NCBI GenBank assembly: GCA_029570245.1
Contig: JAKQSH010000291.1
Span: 1-6,936, forward strand
Direction of reading: 5' to 3'
Origin: Deltaproteobacteria bacterium
GTDB lineage: Bacteria > Myxococcota_A > SURF-8
DNA length: 6,936 nt
Within the stretch, counting starts at the first letter, position 1. The number at the start of each line of letters is the position of its first letter. The translations under genes and the position numbers were made by a program. The notes beneath the pieces are model-generated. The model was not told the DNA's origin. It searched no databases and was given only the letters and a program-made list of their open reading frames with translations. Shown in pieces: positions 1 to 6,936 of the stretch.

Positions 1-456
1 GAACCCGGAGACGACGGATTGTATACCATGCAGTTGAACGGGCGTCTCGAAAAAGACGAAGACATTGACGGAGAATCTTTCAGCGTTCACGTGGCACTGC
101 AAACCACCGAAGGAGTTACCGGCGAATACATTCTGTGGGAATTCCGCGTGGGCGAAAGCGGTCTCGACGCAACAGCCGAAAAACTCATTACCGATGCCTG
201 TAACAGTCTGGAACAATACTGCTCTGACGGCGATTACGTCTGGAGCCTGTACGGGGTTGACAGCGCCGCGAAATGCACTTCTGTTTATTCCTGCGCCTAC
301 CGCTTCTATCTTGACGATGATAATTGCCTTAACAATCTTGCCACCGGCTGCCGCTGCCTTGAATCGCTTGCAGATTCTGACGGTTGTACGCACTGTGACA
401 ATCTTTTTCAGAACATGCCCAGGGAATGTGAATTCCCAGCAGAATGTTTTGAGTAA
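1..456 (+). CDS. Cysteine-rich hypothetical protein, probably secreted (3' part only)
   Basis: The frame is open from the first base, so the gene begins upstream of the window; the TTG at 19 and ATG at 28 are internal codons rather than convincing starts, since no Shine-Dalgarno precedes them. The visible 151 residues end at TAA 454-456. The first half is acidic and looks beta-rich (alternating segments such as SFSVHVALQT and EYILWEFRVG). The last ~85 residues contain 11 cysteines, many in short-spaced pairs (GCRC, GCTHC, ECEFPAEC). Such a density suggests a disulfide-stabilised domain outside the cytoplasm, or less likely a metal-binding one. I recognise no family and assign no function. The signal peptide, if any, lies outside the window. 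It is followed by 133 bases without a clear terminator before the next gene on the same strand. The consistent reading frame and plausible secreted-protein composition support a real gene. Confidence 0.75.
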   Translation, partial: EPGDDGLYTMQLNGRLEKDEDIDGESFSVHVALQTTEGVTGEYILWEFRVGESGLDATAEKLITDACNSLEQYCSDGDYVWSLYGVDSAAKCTSVYSCAYRFYLDDDNCLNNLATGCRCLESLADSDGCTHCDNLFQNMPRECEFPAECFE

Positions 457-512
457 AACACTGCCGGGGCGATAGAATAAGAATAAAAACGTTCACAATT
501 ACACTTTTGCGA

Positions 513-542
513 TTGCATTGGTATATTTGTAGATGTTATATT
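513..542 (+). promoter_or_regulatory. Weak candidate promoter for the small lipoprotein gene
   Basis: The AT-rich interval between the cysteine-rich gene and the small lipoprotein contains TATATT at 537-542, one mismatch from the -10 consensus, with TTGCAT 18 bases upstream at 513-518 sharing only the TTG of a -35 box. It would start transcription about 40 bases before the ATG at 590. The -35 match is poor, so this is only a candidate. Nothing else is recognisable in 457-575. Confidence 0.3.
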
Positions 543-575
543 AATCTCGTTTTCCGGAACAAGGTCACTACGAAC

Positions 576-581
576 AAGGAG
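576..581 (+). promoter_or_regulatory. Shine-Dalgarno AAGGAG that fixes the start of the 44-residue lipoprotein
   Basis: AAGGAG lies eight bases before the ATG at 590-592, near-ideal spacing. It is the main reason for choosing this short frame over the longer frame that overlaps it, which opens at 507 and has no comparable site. Confidence 0.75.
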
Positions 582-589
582 ATGCCGAT

Positions 590-724
590 ATGCGGTCTTT
601 CGGAGGAAAAACCACAGTCGTTGCGGTTTGCCTGTTGTTTGCGGTTAACGCATTATTCTTCGCCTGCGGCGAAGGTGGCGATTACCTGGGCTATGCGCCA
701 TACAACGACACGGCATTATCTTGA
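590..724 (+). CDS. Very small predicted lipoprotein (44 residues)
   Basis: ATG at 590 follows an AAGGAG with eight-base spacing; TGA is at 722-724. The product begins MRSFGGK, has a hydrophobic segment at about residues 8-24 and then a cysteine (Cys26) in the context ALFFAC-GEGG. This looks like a signal-peptidase-II lipoprotein signal, although Phe at both -3 and -2 departs from the usual lipobox. The predicted mature peptide would be only 19 residues (Cys26 to Ser44), rich in Gly and Tyr. It has no Asp at +2, so outer-membrane sorting would be expected in a Gram-negative. Two hairpin terminators follow at once, which argues for a complete transcription unit. I know no family for it. It could be a genuine small lipopeptide, or the surviving 5' end of a once longer lipoprotein, but no coding continuation is visible beyond the stop. 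Confidence 0.62.
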   Translation: MRSFGGKTTVVAVCLLFAVNALFFACGEGGDYLGYAPYNDTALS

Positions 725-737
725 GATTCCATGAGAC

Positions 738-772
738 AGGAGCTGCGTTTCTTCTCTCACGCAGCGCCTTTT
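738..772 (+). terminator. Rho-independent terminator after the small lipoprotein gene
   Basis: An 11-position stem (738-748 with 759-769, one A/G mismatch) has GCTGCGT paired to ACGCAGC as its core, a ten-base pyrimidine loop and a short T-run at 769-772 followed by pyrimidine-rich sequence. It begins 13 bases after the TGA of the 44-residue frame. Confidence 0.68.
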
Positions 773-778
773 CTCTCC

Positions 779-826
779 TCCGGCGACCGTAAATATTCCG
801 CGGTCGCCGGATTCTTTAGATTTTTA
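779..826 (+). terminator. Second, stronger hairpin terminator in tandem
   Basis: A perfect 11-base-pair stem pairs 779-789 (TCCGGCGACCG) with 801-811 (CGGTCGCCGGA) around an 11-base AT-rich loop. It is followed by a T-rich stretch at 812-826 (ATTCTTTAGATTTTT including the last stem base). With the hairpin just upstream it insulates the small lipoprotein gene from the promoter at 838. Confidence 0.78.
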
Positions 827-837
827 CACCGAATGAC

Positions 838-865
838 TTGAAACGAAAATTTCAGGGATTATAAT
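838..865 (+). promoter_or_regulatory. Sigma70-type promoter for the hydrolase-aminotransferase unit
   Basis: TTGAAA at 838-843 (five of six to the -35 consensus) and a perfect TATAAT at 860-865 are separated by 16 bases. Transcription would start near 872, giving a leader of about 30 bases with AGGGGG at 889-894 as Shine-Dalgarno, seven bases before the ATG at 902. It lies directly after the tandem terminators, which supports a new unit starting here. Confidence 0.72.
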
Positions 866-901
866 TCAAGTATAAGTTCATTAAATTCAGGGGGCAGAAG
901 C

Positions 902-2095
902 ATGACAAAGTCAGGCGCTACAGGCGTTTGGTTTATTTTTTTGACTTTAATTTCAATCGTTACGGTCTATTCGTGCGCTTCCGATGAAACTCAGAAGTCG
1001 CAGAACGGCGATGGCGACACACCGGAATACAGCCCCGGCGACCTTGATACAAGCGGAAATGGGGGAGATGATGATGCAGAGGCAGAATCATCCGAGCTTG
1101 TTATTGTGGACGGTGACGATGCTGAAAACACTGGCGAGAACCCGGAAACGGAAAGCGACGACACCGAATACACTGAGGCCGAAAGCGAATCAGCCGAAAT
1201 TCCTGACGGTGATATCATTGAAAATGAGCCTGAAGAAGACTGGGATTACTCCGAGTTGCCTAATCCTTATGTCGCAGGTGAATATCAGATCGGAGTTTCT
1301 GCAATAGAAACCGAACAGAGCGGTGCGGCACTGCAATTCGACCTTTACGCACCGACCGCCATTCAGACCTATCCGCTGATAGTTTTCCAGCACGGGTTCA
1401 CCATGGACGCCAGTTATTATTCGGACATGCTTACGCATCTGGCCAGCCACGGTTTTGTTGTCGTTGCACCTCAGATGTATAAGGCGTCCAGCCTGATCGG
1501 CCTTCCGAAAACGGCGGAAGAGGCCGCAAGCGCCGCCGAATTTTACGCATGGCTGCCGGAACATCTCGAATCCTTCGCCGGTGTCGATGTGGACTTTGAA
1601 AAAGTCGGGCTGGCCGGACACTCTCGCGGCGGCAAGGTGATATGGCTGGCGCTGGATGCCGACAGAAGCCTGGCTTCGGCAGTGGCCGGAGTCGATCCGG
1701 TGGACGGCACCGGCGGACCTTTCGGCGGCGAAGCGCGCGTCATCGACGGTCCCTTCGACTTTCCATTTCCGACATTAGTTCTGGGAAGCGGCCTGGGCGG
1801 GTCCTGCGCCCCGGAGGGCGACAATCACGTACAATTCTATGAAGCCAGCGCCGCGCCCGCATGGCATGTGGTTGTGAGCGATTACGGGCACAACGACTTT
1901 CTAAACGACAGTACACCCGGCTGCCTGGGCTGCGGCATATGCACAAACGGCCCCAATCGCGCTTCGATGCGAAGGGTGACAGCCGGAATGCTTGTCGCAT
2001 TCTTCAAACACACTTTGACCGACGAACCGGATTGGGATATTCTGCTCCAGACCTCACAGGCAGCGCCTGTGAACGTGACGATTGAATGGAAATAA
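902..2095 (+). CDS. Chlorophyllase-like alpha/beta-hydrolase lipoprotein with acidic tether
   Basis: Predicted surface or periplasmic serine esterase of 397 residues. Residues 1-24 form a lipoprotein signal ending VYS-Cys25 (Tyr at -2 is unusual); no Asp follows at +2. Residues ~26-120 are a low-complexity tether dominated by Asp, Glu, Ser and Gly. The catalytic domain (~121-372) has the oxyanion-region motif HGF (164-166), the nucleophile motif GHSRGG with Ser241, a likely acid Asp265 in GVDPVDG, and His330 in DYGHNDFL. From memory of plant chlorophyllases, the similarity extends well past the triad: YSDMLTHLASHGFVVVAPQ (173-191), GSGLGG, CAPEGDNH (302-309), a late cysteine cluster (341, 344, 347), CTNG, and MRR followed by GMLVAFFK. 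The family cleaves ester bonds, phytyl esters in plants; the substrate here is unknown, and a related lipase or polyester-hydrolase type remains possible. ATG 902 has AGGGGG at seven bases. The aminotransferase gene follows after 21 bases. Confidence 0.92.
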   Translation: MTKSGATGVWFIFLTLISIVTVYSCASDETQKSQNGDGDTPEYSPGDLDTSGNGGDDDAEAESSELVIVDGDDAENTGENPETESDDTEYTEAESESAEIPDGDIIENEPEEDWDYSELPNPYVAGEYQIGVSAIETEQSGAALQFDLYAPTAIQTYPLIVFQHGFTMDASYYSDMLTHLASHGFVVVAPQMYKASSLIGLPKTAEEAASAAEFYAWLPEHLESFAGVDVDFEKVGLAGHSRGGKVIWLALDADRSLASAVAGVDPVDGTGGPFGGEARVIDGPFDFPFPTLVLGSGLGGSCAPEGDNHVQFYEASAAPAWHVVVSDYGHNDFLNDSTPGCLGCGICTNGPNRASMRRVTAGMLVAFFKHTLTDEPDWDILLQTSQAAPVNVTIEWK

Positions 2096-2116
2096 AACAG
2101 TCGGTGAAAGTTACAA

Positions 2117-3277
2117 ATGAAAATTTCCGAACGGATAAGCGCCGTCATTCCCGCTCCGATAGATCGTGTCAACCGTGCGAGGCTTAATTTCGAAGCTGCA
2201 GGTCGGCGCATATTGAATCTTGGGCAGGCTGTACCCGACTACGGACCTCCGCCTGAAGCCGTCGAACATTTGAAAATTGACATTAACGACCCTGCACTGC
2301 ATCTGTACACACCCGATCCAGGCTTGCCGGAATTGCGCGAAGCGCTGGCGGAAAGTCTGCGGGAAAAGTTCGCGGCGCGCGCCACAGCCGGCCGCATCGT
2401 TATAAGCGGCGGAGCCAATCATGCCTTTCTGCTGGCGGCTTCGGTGCTTTTCGACAGCGGCGACGCGGTCGGGCTGCTTTCGCCATACTACCTCAATCAT
2501 CAGATGGCGCTGACGGCGCTGGGACTTGTACCGCTGGAAATCTCACCGCAAGCTGATTTTCGATACGATCTGCGCGAACTGGAGCGAACGGCGCACGAAC
2601 ACAGACTTAAGGCGCTGGTGCTGGTCAATCCTTCAAATCCCAGCGGAAAAGTTTATGATGAGGACGAGTTGCGCGGCATATACGAGATGTGCCGCAGGCT
2701 GGACCTTATGCTTATCGCCGACGAAGTATACGCTTCATTCGTGTTCGAACCTGCACGAATGATCTCGCTGCTTTCAATTGACGACGCAGCCGATCACAGC
2801 ATCGTCATCGGCAGTTTTTCCAAAGAATATGGCATAACCGGCTGGCGCGTGGGCTACCTGCACGCCCCGGCTGAGCTTGAAGAACACCTGCTCAAAGCGC
2901 AGGATTACTCGCTGATATGTGCGCCGCGCGCTGGTCAGCAACTGGCACTGCATTGTCTCGAAACAGCGCCGCGCTGGACGGAAAAACATATCGGCCAGTA
3001 CGACGCGCGCCGCAGAATGGCGCTGAATATCCTGGAATCCGGCGGGTGCTTTGAGGTCTATCGCGGAGGAGGCGGCTATTTCGTGTGGTTCCGCCCGCTG
3101 ATCGACATCGACAGCGAAAGCGCAGTCTTCGACATAATGGAACGCGCCGGAGTCTGCCTGGTGCCGGGATTCATTTTCGGCGAGCAGTGGCGCGGCTGGC
3201 TGCGCATGTCGTTCGGCAATCAGCCGGAAGAAATCTTACGCACGGCATGCGAGAAACTGGCGGAGTATTTCAGTTAA
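2117..3277 (+). CDS. PLP-dependent aminotransferase, class I/II (fold type I)
   Basis: Complete 386-residue cytoplasmic enzyme of the aspartate-aminotransferase superfamily, which moves amino groups between amino acids and 2-oxo acids using pyridoxal phosphate. Visible in order: a glycine-rich phosphate-contact region SGGANHAF (97-104), an aromatic position at Tyr124 in SPYY that may stack on the cofactor ring, NPSNPSG with Asn174, ADEVY with Asp202 and Tyr205, the Schiff-base lysine Lys236 in SFSKEYGITGWRVGY with phosphate-binding Arg244, and Arg363 in LRMSFG, the usual contact for the substrate carboxylate. All catalytic positions are intact and the length is normal. The amino-acid specificity cannot be read from these motifs, so I give no gene symbol. 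The ATG at 2117 has only a weak purine stretch (GGTGAAAG, 2103-2110), and the gap to the hydrolase is 21 bases with no terminator, so co-transcription is likely. A functional link to the hydrolase is not evident. Confidence 0.94.
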   Translation: MKISERISAVIPAPIDRVNRARLNFEAAGRRILNLGQAVPDYGPPPEAVEHLKIDINDPALHLYTPDPGLPELREALAESLREKFAARATAGRIVISGGANHAFLLAASVLFDSGDAVGLLSPYYLNHQMALTALGLVPLEISPQADFRYDLRELERTAHEHRLKALVLVNPSNPSGKVYDEDELRGIYEMCRRLDLMLIADEVYASFVFEPARMISLLSIDDAADHSIVIGSFSKEYGITGWRVGYLHAPAELEEHLLKAQDYSLICAPRAGQQLALHCLETAPRWTEKHIGQYDARRRMALNILESGGCFEVYRGGGGYFVWFRPLIDIDSESAVFDIMERAGVCLVPGFIFGEQWRGWLRMSFGNQPEEILRTACEKLAEYFS

Positions 3278-3293
3278 TGACAAAAACAAGCGG

Positions 3294-3324
3294 AAAAAAA
3301 GCCTCGAATTCCTTCGAGGCTTTT
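3294..3324. terminator. Bidirectional terminator between the convergent blocks
   Basis: A perfect eight-base-pair stem (GCCTCGAA 3301-3308 with TTCGAGGC 3313-3320) with a TTCC loop is flanked by seven A on the left (3294-3300) and four T on the right (3321-3324). Flanking A-T pairs extend the stem to 12. It sits 16 bases past the aminotransferase stop and 18 bases past the ftsH stop on the other strand, so it can end both transcripts. The longer U-run is on the minus-strand (ftsH) transcript. Confidence 0.88.
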
Positions 3325-3342
3325 AACCTTTACTGCATTGTG

Positions 3343-5283
<1,941 letters not shown>

Positions 5284-5290
5284 AATTCGA

Positions 5291-5298
5291 CTCCTGCC
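5291..5298 (-). promoter_or_regulatory. Shine-Dalgarno (GGCAGGAG) that sets the TTG start of ftsH
   Basis: On the minus strand GGCAGGAG is followed by seven bases and then TTG at 5283-5281. The site falls inside the longest possible ftsH frame (which would open with TTG at 5304), so it selects the shorter start. The resulting N-terminus, a few polar residues then a membrane helix, is typical of FtsH. Confidence 0.8.
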
Positions 5299-5372
5299 TG
5301 TCAATTCAAAACGTTAACATATGCCGCAGACATTGCTGCATCTGTCTTAATTATCATAATAACACTCAAATA

Positions 5373-6749
5373 TCAACCAATATCGGGACTGTCGGCTTTG
5401 TATGCAACCTGAAGAATTTTATCGGTTTTATCATCAATGTAAGCATGAGCCGAGCGACGGATTCCTGCCAGCCACAATATGTTTTCGGAATCAGCCAGAA
5501 TAATCGTCCGCCTGCGCTCATGCACCGGAACATGCCTGTCGCTGAGCACCTTCGACACCCGACAGTGCCCAAGATTCGGCAACGCGATCAGGTCTCCAGC
5601 CTTCCTGCTTCTTAATATAAGATGCCCGGACAGTTTATCAAGATCGAAAAACGCAGTTTCGGCGCCTTCCATGCAATATCCGGCTTTTGAAAGAATTCTT
5701 ACTTCGAACGTCCCGCCAGGAACGGCATATGTTCCCTCACCATTGATGCAGATTTCGAATTCTTCGGGCAATTCTGCAGCTTTTTCGCCGGTTCTGATCT
5801 CCGAGCCGTCCCGGAACAGCAGCAAGCCGCCAGGAAGACTTATCTGCATATCGGTCTTGTCGCCTTCAAGCATTCTGTTCATTGCAAGCAGTTGGGCGCG
5901 CCCTATTCCGCGCAGCCCCGGCACGATTTCAGACAGATAGCGCTGAAAAACCGCTGTAATAACGGCCTCCGGCAAAAATTCGAGACCACGGGATTCAAAA
6001 GCAGGTCTTCCGTTGCCGGTCATGCGACGGCGCGAACAGAATTCCCTGTCTGCCCATTGGTCGATTGCCTCGCTCTGAAGGCGTATTGATTCCGCCGCGT
6101 TACAGATGGCTTCGGAAGCCTGCGGATTGAAAAGGTGCAAAAGCGGCATTATTTCATGGCGGATGCGCGAGCGACGGTATTTGTGATCGGCGTTCGAGCG
6201 GTCTTCACGCCAGCAGATTCCGTGTGACTGCGCGTATTCAACAATTTCAGCTCTCGTACAATCCAGCAGCGGACGTACAATATCGCCGTTATGCCGCGCC
6301 ATGCCGGAAAGTCCGTGCGGACCGGAGCCTCGCAACAGACGGTCGATAAAAGTTTCAGCCTGATCGTCGGCATTATGCGCCGTAGCAATAAGACAAGCCG
6401 ACAATTCACAGGCCATGTTGCGCAACAGCTCAAAGCGCAGTTCACGGGCCCGTTCCTGGCGATTGCCGCCTTTAATCCATTCCGAGGGTGGAATTTCGCC
6501 CAGACGGAAATCAAGGTTCAAATTCGCAGCGGCAGCCCGCACCGATTCCGCATCGAGACGAGCTTCTTCGCCGCGCATGTTGTGGTTGACATGTCCAACG
6601 CAAAGCTCAAAATTAAACTCGGCGGCCAGTAGGTGCAGCAAATGCAGCATAACCATGGAGTCAACACCACCCGAAACCGCAACAAGCAGACGGGCACCAC
6701 GCGGAATGAGTTTGTGTTCGAGAATTGCTTTTCTTACTTTGCTTAACAT
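5373..6749 (-). CDS. tilS: tRNA(Ile) lysidine synthase TilS
   Basis: Cytosolic enzyme that uses ATP and lysine to convert C34 of the CAU-anticodon tRNA(Ile) to lysidine, so that it reads AUA instead of AUG; normally essential. I choose ATG 6747-6749 (458 residues, MLSKVRKAILEHKLIP) over an ATG 17 codons upstream, because that extension would be encoded by a terminator hairpin and because SGGVDS then sits at residues 26-31, usual for the family. Also visible: HVNHNMRGEEARLDAE (53-68), the HNADDQAET segment from 125 followed by RLLRGSG, YRRSRIRHEIMPLL (191-204), and a C-terminal TilS domain (~378-433) with RSRKAGD, VSKVLSDRHVP and WLAGIRRS. The architecture is the full-length type with the C-terminal domain. 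The Shine-Dalgarno is weak (GAAAG). AUA codons are in use in this window, for example Ile247 of the hydrolase (1640-1642), consistent with a need for lysidine. ftsH follows after 89 bases. Confidence 0.97.
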   Translation of the reverse strand: MLSKVRKAILEHKLIPRGARLLVAVSGGVDSMVMLHLLHLLAAEFNFELCVGHVNHNMRGEEARLDAESVRAAAANLNLDFRLGEIPPSEWIKGGNRQERARELRFELLRNMACELSACLIATAHNADDQAETFIDRLLRGSGPHGLSGMARHNGDIVRPLLDCTRAEIVEYAQSHGICWREDRSNADHKYRRSRIRHEIMPLLHLFNPQASEAICNAAESIRLQSEAIDQWADREFCSRRRMTGNGRPAFESRGLEFLPEAVITAVFQRYLSEIVPGLRGIGRAQLLAMNRMLEGDKTDMQISLPGGLLLFRDGSEIRTGEKAAELPEEFEICINGEGTYAVPGGTFEVRILSKAGYCMEGAETAFFDLDKLSGHLILRSRKAGDLIALPNLGHCRVSKVLSDRHVPVHERRRTIILADSENILWLAGIRRSAHAYIDDKTDKILQVAYKADSPDIG

Positions 6750-6759
6750 CGTCTGCTTT

Positions 6760-6794
6760 CGACAAACAAAAGGCCACCGCAAAGGTGGCCTTCT
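6760..6794 (-). terminator. Terminator-like hairpin between the upstream gene and tilS
   Basis: A perfect nine-base-pair stem (AAGGCCACC 6770-6778 with GGTGGCCTT 6784-6792, five-base loop). Read on the minus strand, the second arm runs into TTTTGTTTGT, a terminator-like U-rich tail. It lies 23 bases past the stop of the right-edge gene and about 20 bases before the tilS ATG. It may end the upstream transcript; because it sits so close to tilS it could also act as a leader hairpin or attenuator. Confidence 0.72.
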
Positions 6795-6815
6795 GAACAT
6801 TGTTTCAGAATTAAA

Positions 6816-6936
6816 TCAATGGAAACTGATTGAAAGAACGTTGTTTTTGAACAGACTCTCAAGATCGGTGCTCAGGGTCTTCTGATCGCGGGTTTCGTCG
6901 CGTTCGTTGGTGACCTTGAATTTTCCGAGGAAAAAG
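6816..6936 (-). CDS. C-terminal end of an unidentified protein (partial at right edge)
   Basis: On the minus strand an open frame enters from the right edge (first complete codon at 6935-6933) and runs 39 codons to TGA at 6818-6816. The residues are strongly charged and polar, starting FFLGKFKVTNERDETRDQ and ending in a short hydrophobic strand, VLSISFH. A terminator-like hairpin follows 23 bases later, which supports this as a genuine gene end. The other minus-strand frame I read here is interrupted, but the piece is short. No motif is recognisable, so neither family nor localisation can be stated. It is transcribed in the same direction as tilS and ftsH and could be in the same unit if the hairpin is leaky. 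Confidence 0.6.
   Translation of the reverse strand, partial: FFLGKFKVTNERDETRDQKTLSTDLESLFKNNVLSISFH

Noticed and set aside
507..734. A 75-codon plus-strand frame overlapping the small lipoprotein
   Set aside because: No Shine-Dalgarno at its start, no signal-like or domain-like features, and it overlaps a shorter frame that has a strong ribosome site and a lipoprotein signal.
725..830. Continuation of the 44-residue lipoprotein frame past its TGA, suggesting a truncated longer gene
   Set aside because: The frame stays open for a while after the TGA, but the sequence consists of the two terminator stems and shows no protein-like character.
991..1218. Serine/proline-rich frame on the minus strand, 75 codons
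   Set aside because: It is the complement of the Asp/Glu-rich tether of the hydrolase lipoprotein; the reversed GAx and GAy codons produce the Ser-rich reading.
5350..5380. Possible minus-strand promoter for ftsH (GATAAT at 5355-5350)
   Set aside because: The -10-like box is fair, but the nearest -35-like sequence (TTGGTT, 19-base spacer) is poor, so it is not listed as a feature.
6750..6800. N-terminal extension of TilS from the ATG at 6798-6800
   Set aside because: The extra 17 codons are encoded by a terminator-like hairpin, there is no ribosome site before that ATG, and family members normally have SGGVDS about 25 residues from the start, as the internal ATG gives.

Overview
The window carries parts or all of seven protein-coding genes in two convergent blocks. 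The left block (positions 1 to 3277, plus strand) holds accessory, mostly envelope-associated genes. The right block (3343 to 6936, minus strand) holds housekeeping genes. I see no tRNA, rRNA, CRISPR array, insertion sequence or phage gene. No gene-free stretch exceeds 300 bases.

Left block: (1) the 3' end of a cysteine-rich protein that is probably secreted, with 11 Cys in its last ~85 residues; (2) a very small 44-residue predicted lipoprotein at 590-724 with a strong Shine-Dalgarno, followed by two consecutive hairpin terminators; (3) after a good sigma70-type promoter (838-865), a 397-residue lipoprotein with a ~95-residue Asp/Glu-rich tether and an alpha/beta-hydrolase domain that resembles plant chlorophyllases along most of its length; (4) 21 bases later, and probably co-transcribed, a fold-type-I PLP-dependent aminotransferase. 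A hairpin flanked by an A-run and a T-run (3294-3324) can end transcription from both sides.

Right block, read on the minus strand from the right edge: the last 39 codons of an unidentified gene, a terminator-like hairpin, tilS (tRNA(Ile) lysidine synthase), an 89-base gap, and ftsH (membrane AAA+ zinc protease). The tilS-ftsH order is common in many bacteria. I place the ftsH start at a TTG seven bases after an AGGAG, and the tilS start at an internal ATG, 17 codons downstream of the longest open-frame start.

Organism: Gram-negative-type lipoproteins, an acidic DGD/ESE-rich lipoprotein tether, moderately GC-rich coding sequence and an FtsH N-terminus of Myxococcota-like appearance suggest a member of the former Deltaproteobacteria (Myxococcota, Bradymonadota or a relative). 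This is an inference from style, not an identification. The most notable item is the chlorophyllase-like surface lipoprotein. The small lipoprotein and the hairpin just before tilS are secondary. I see no clear multi-gene undescribed system.
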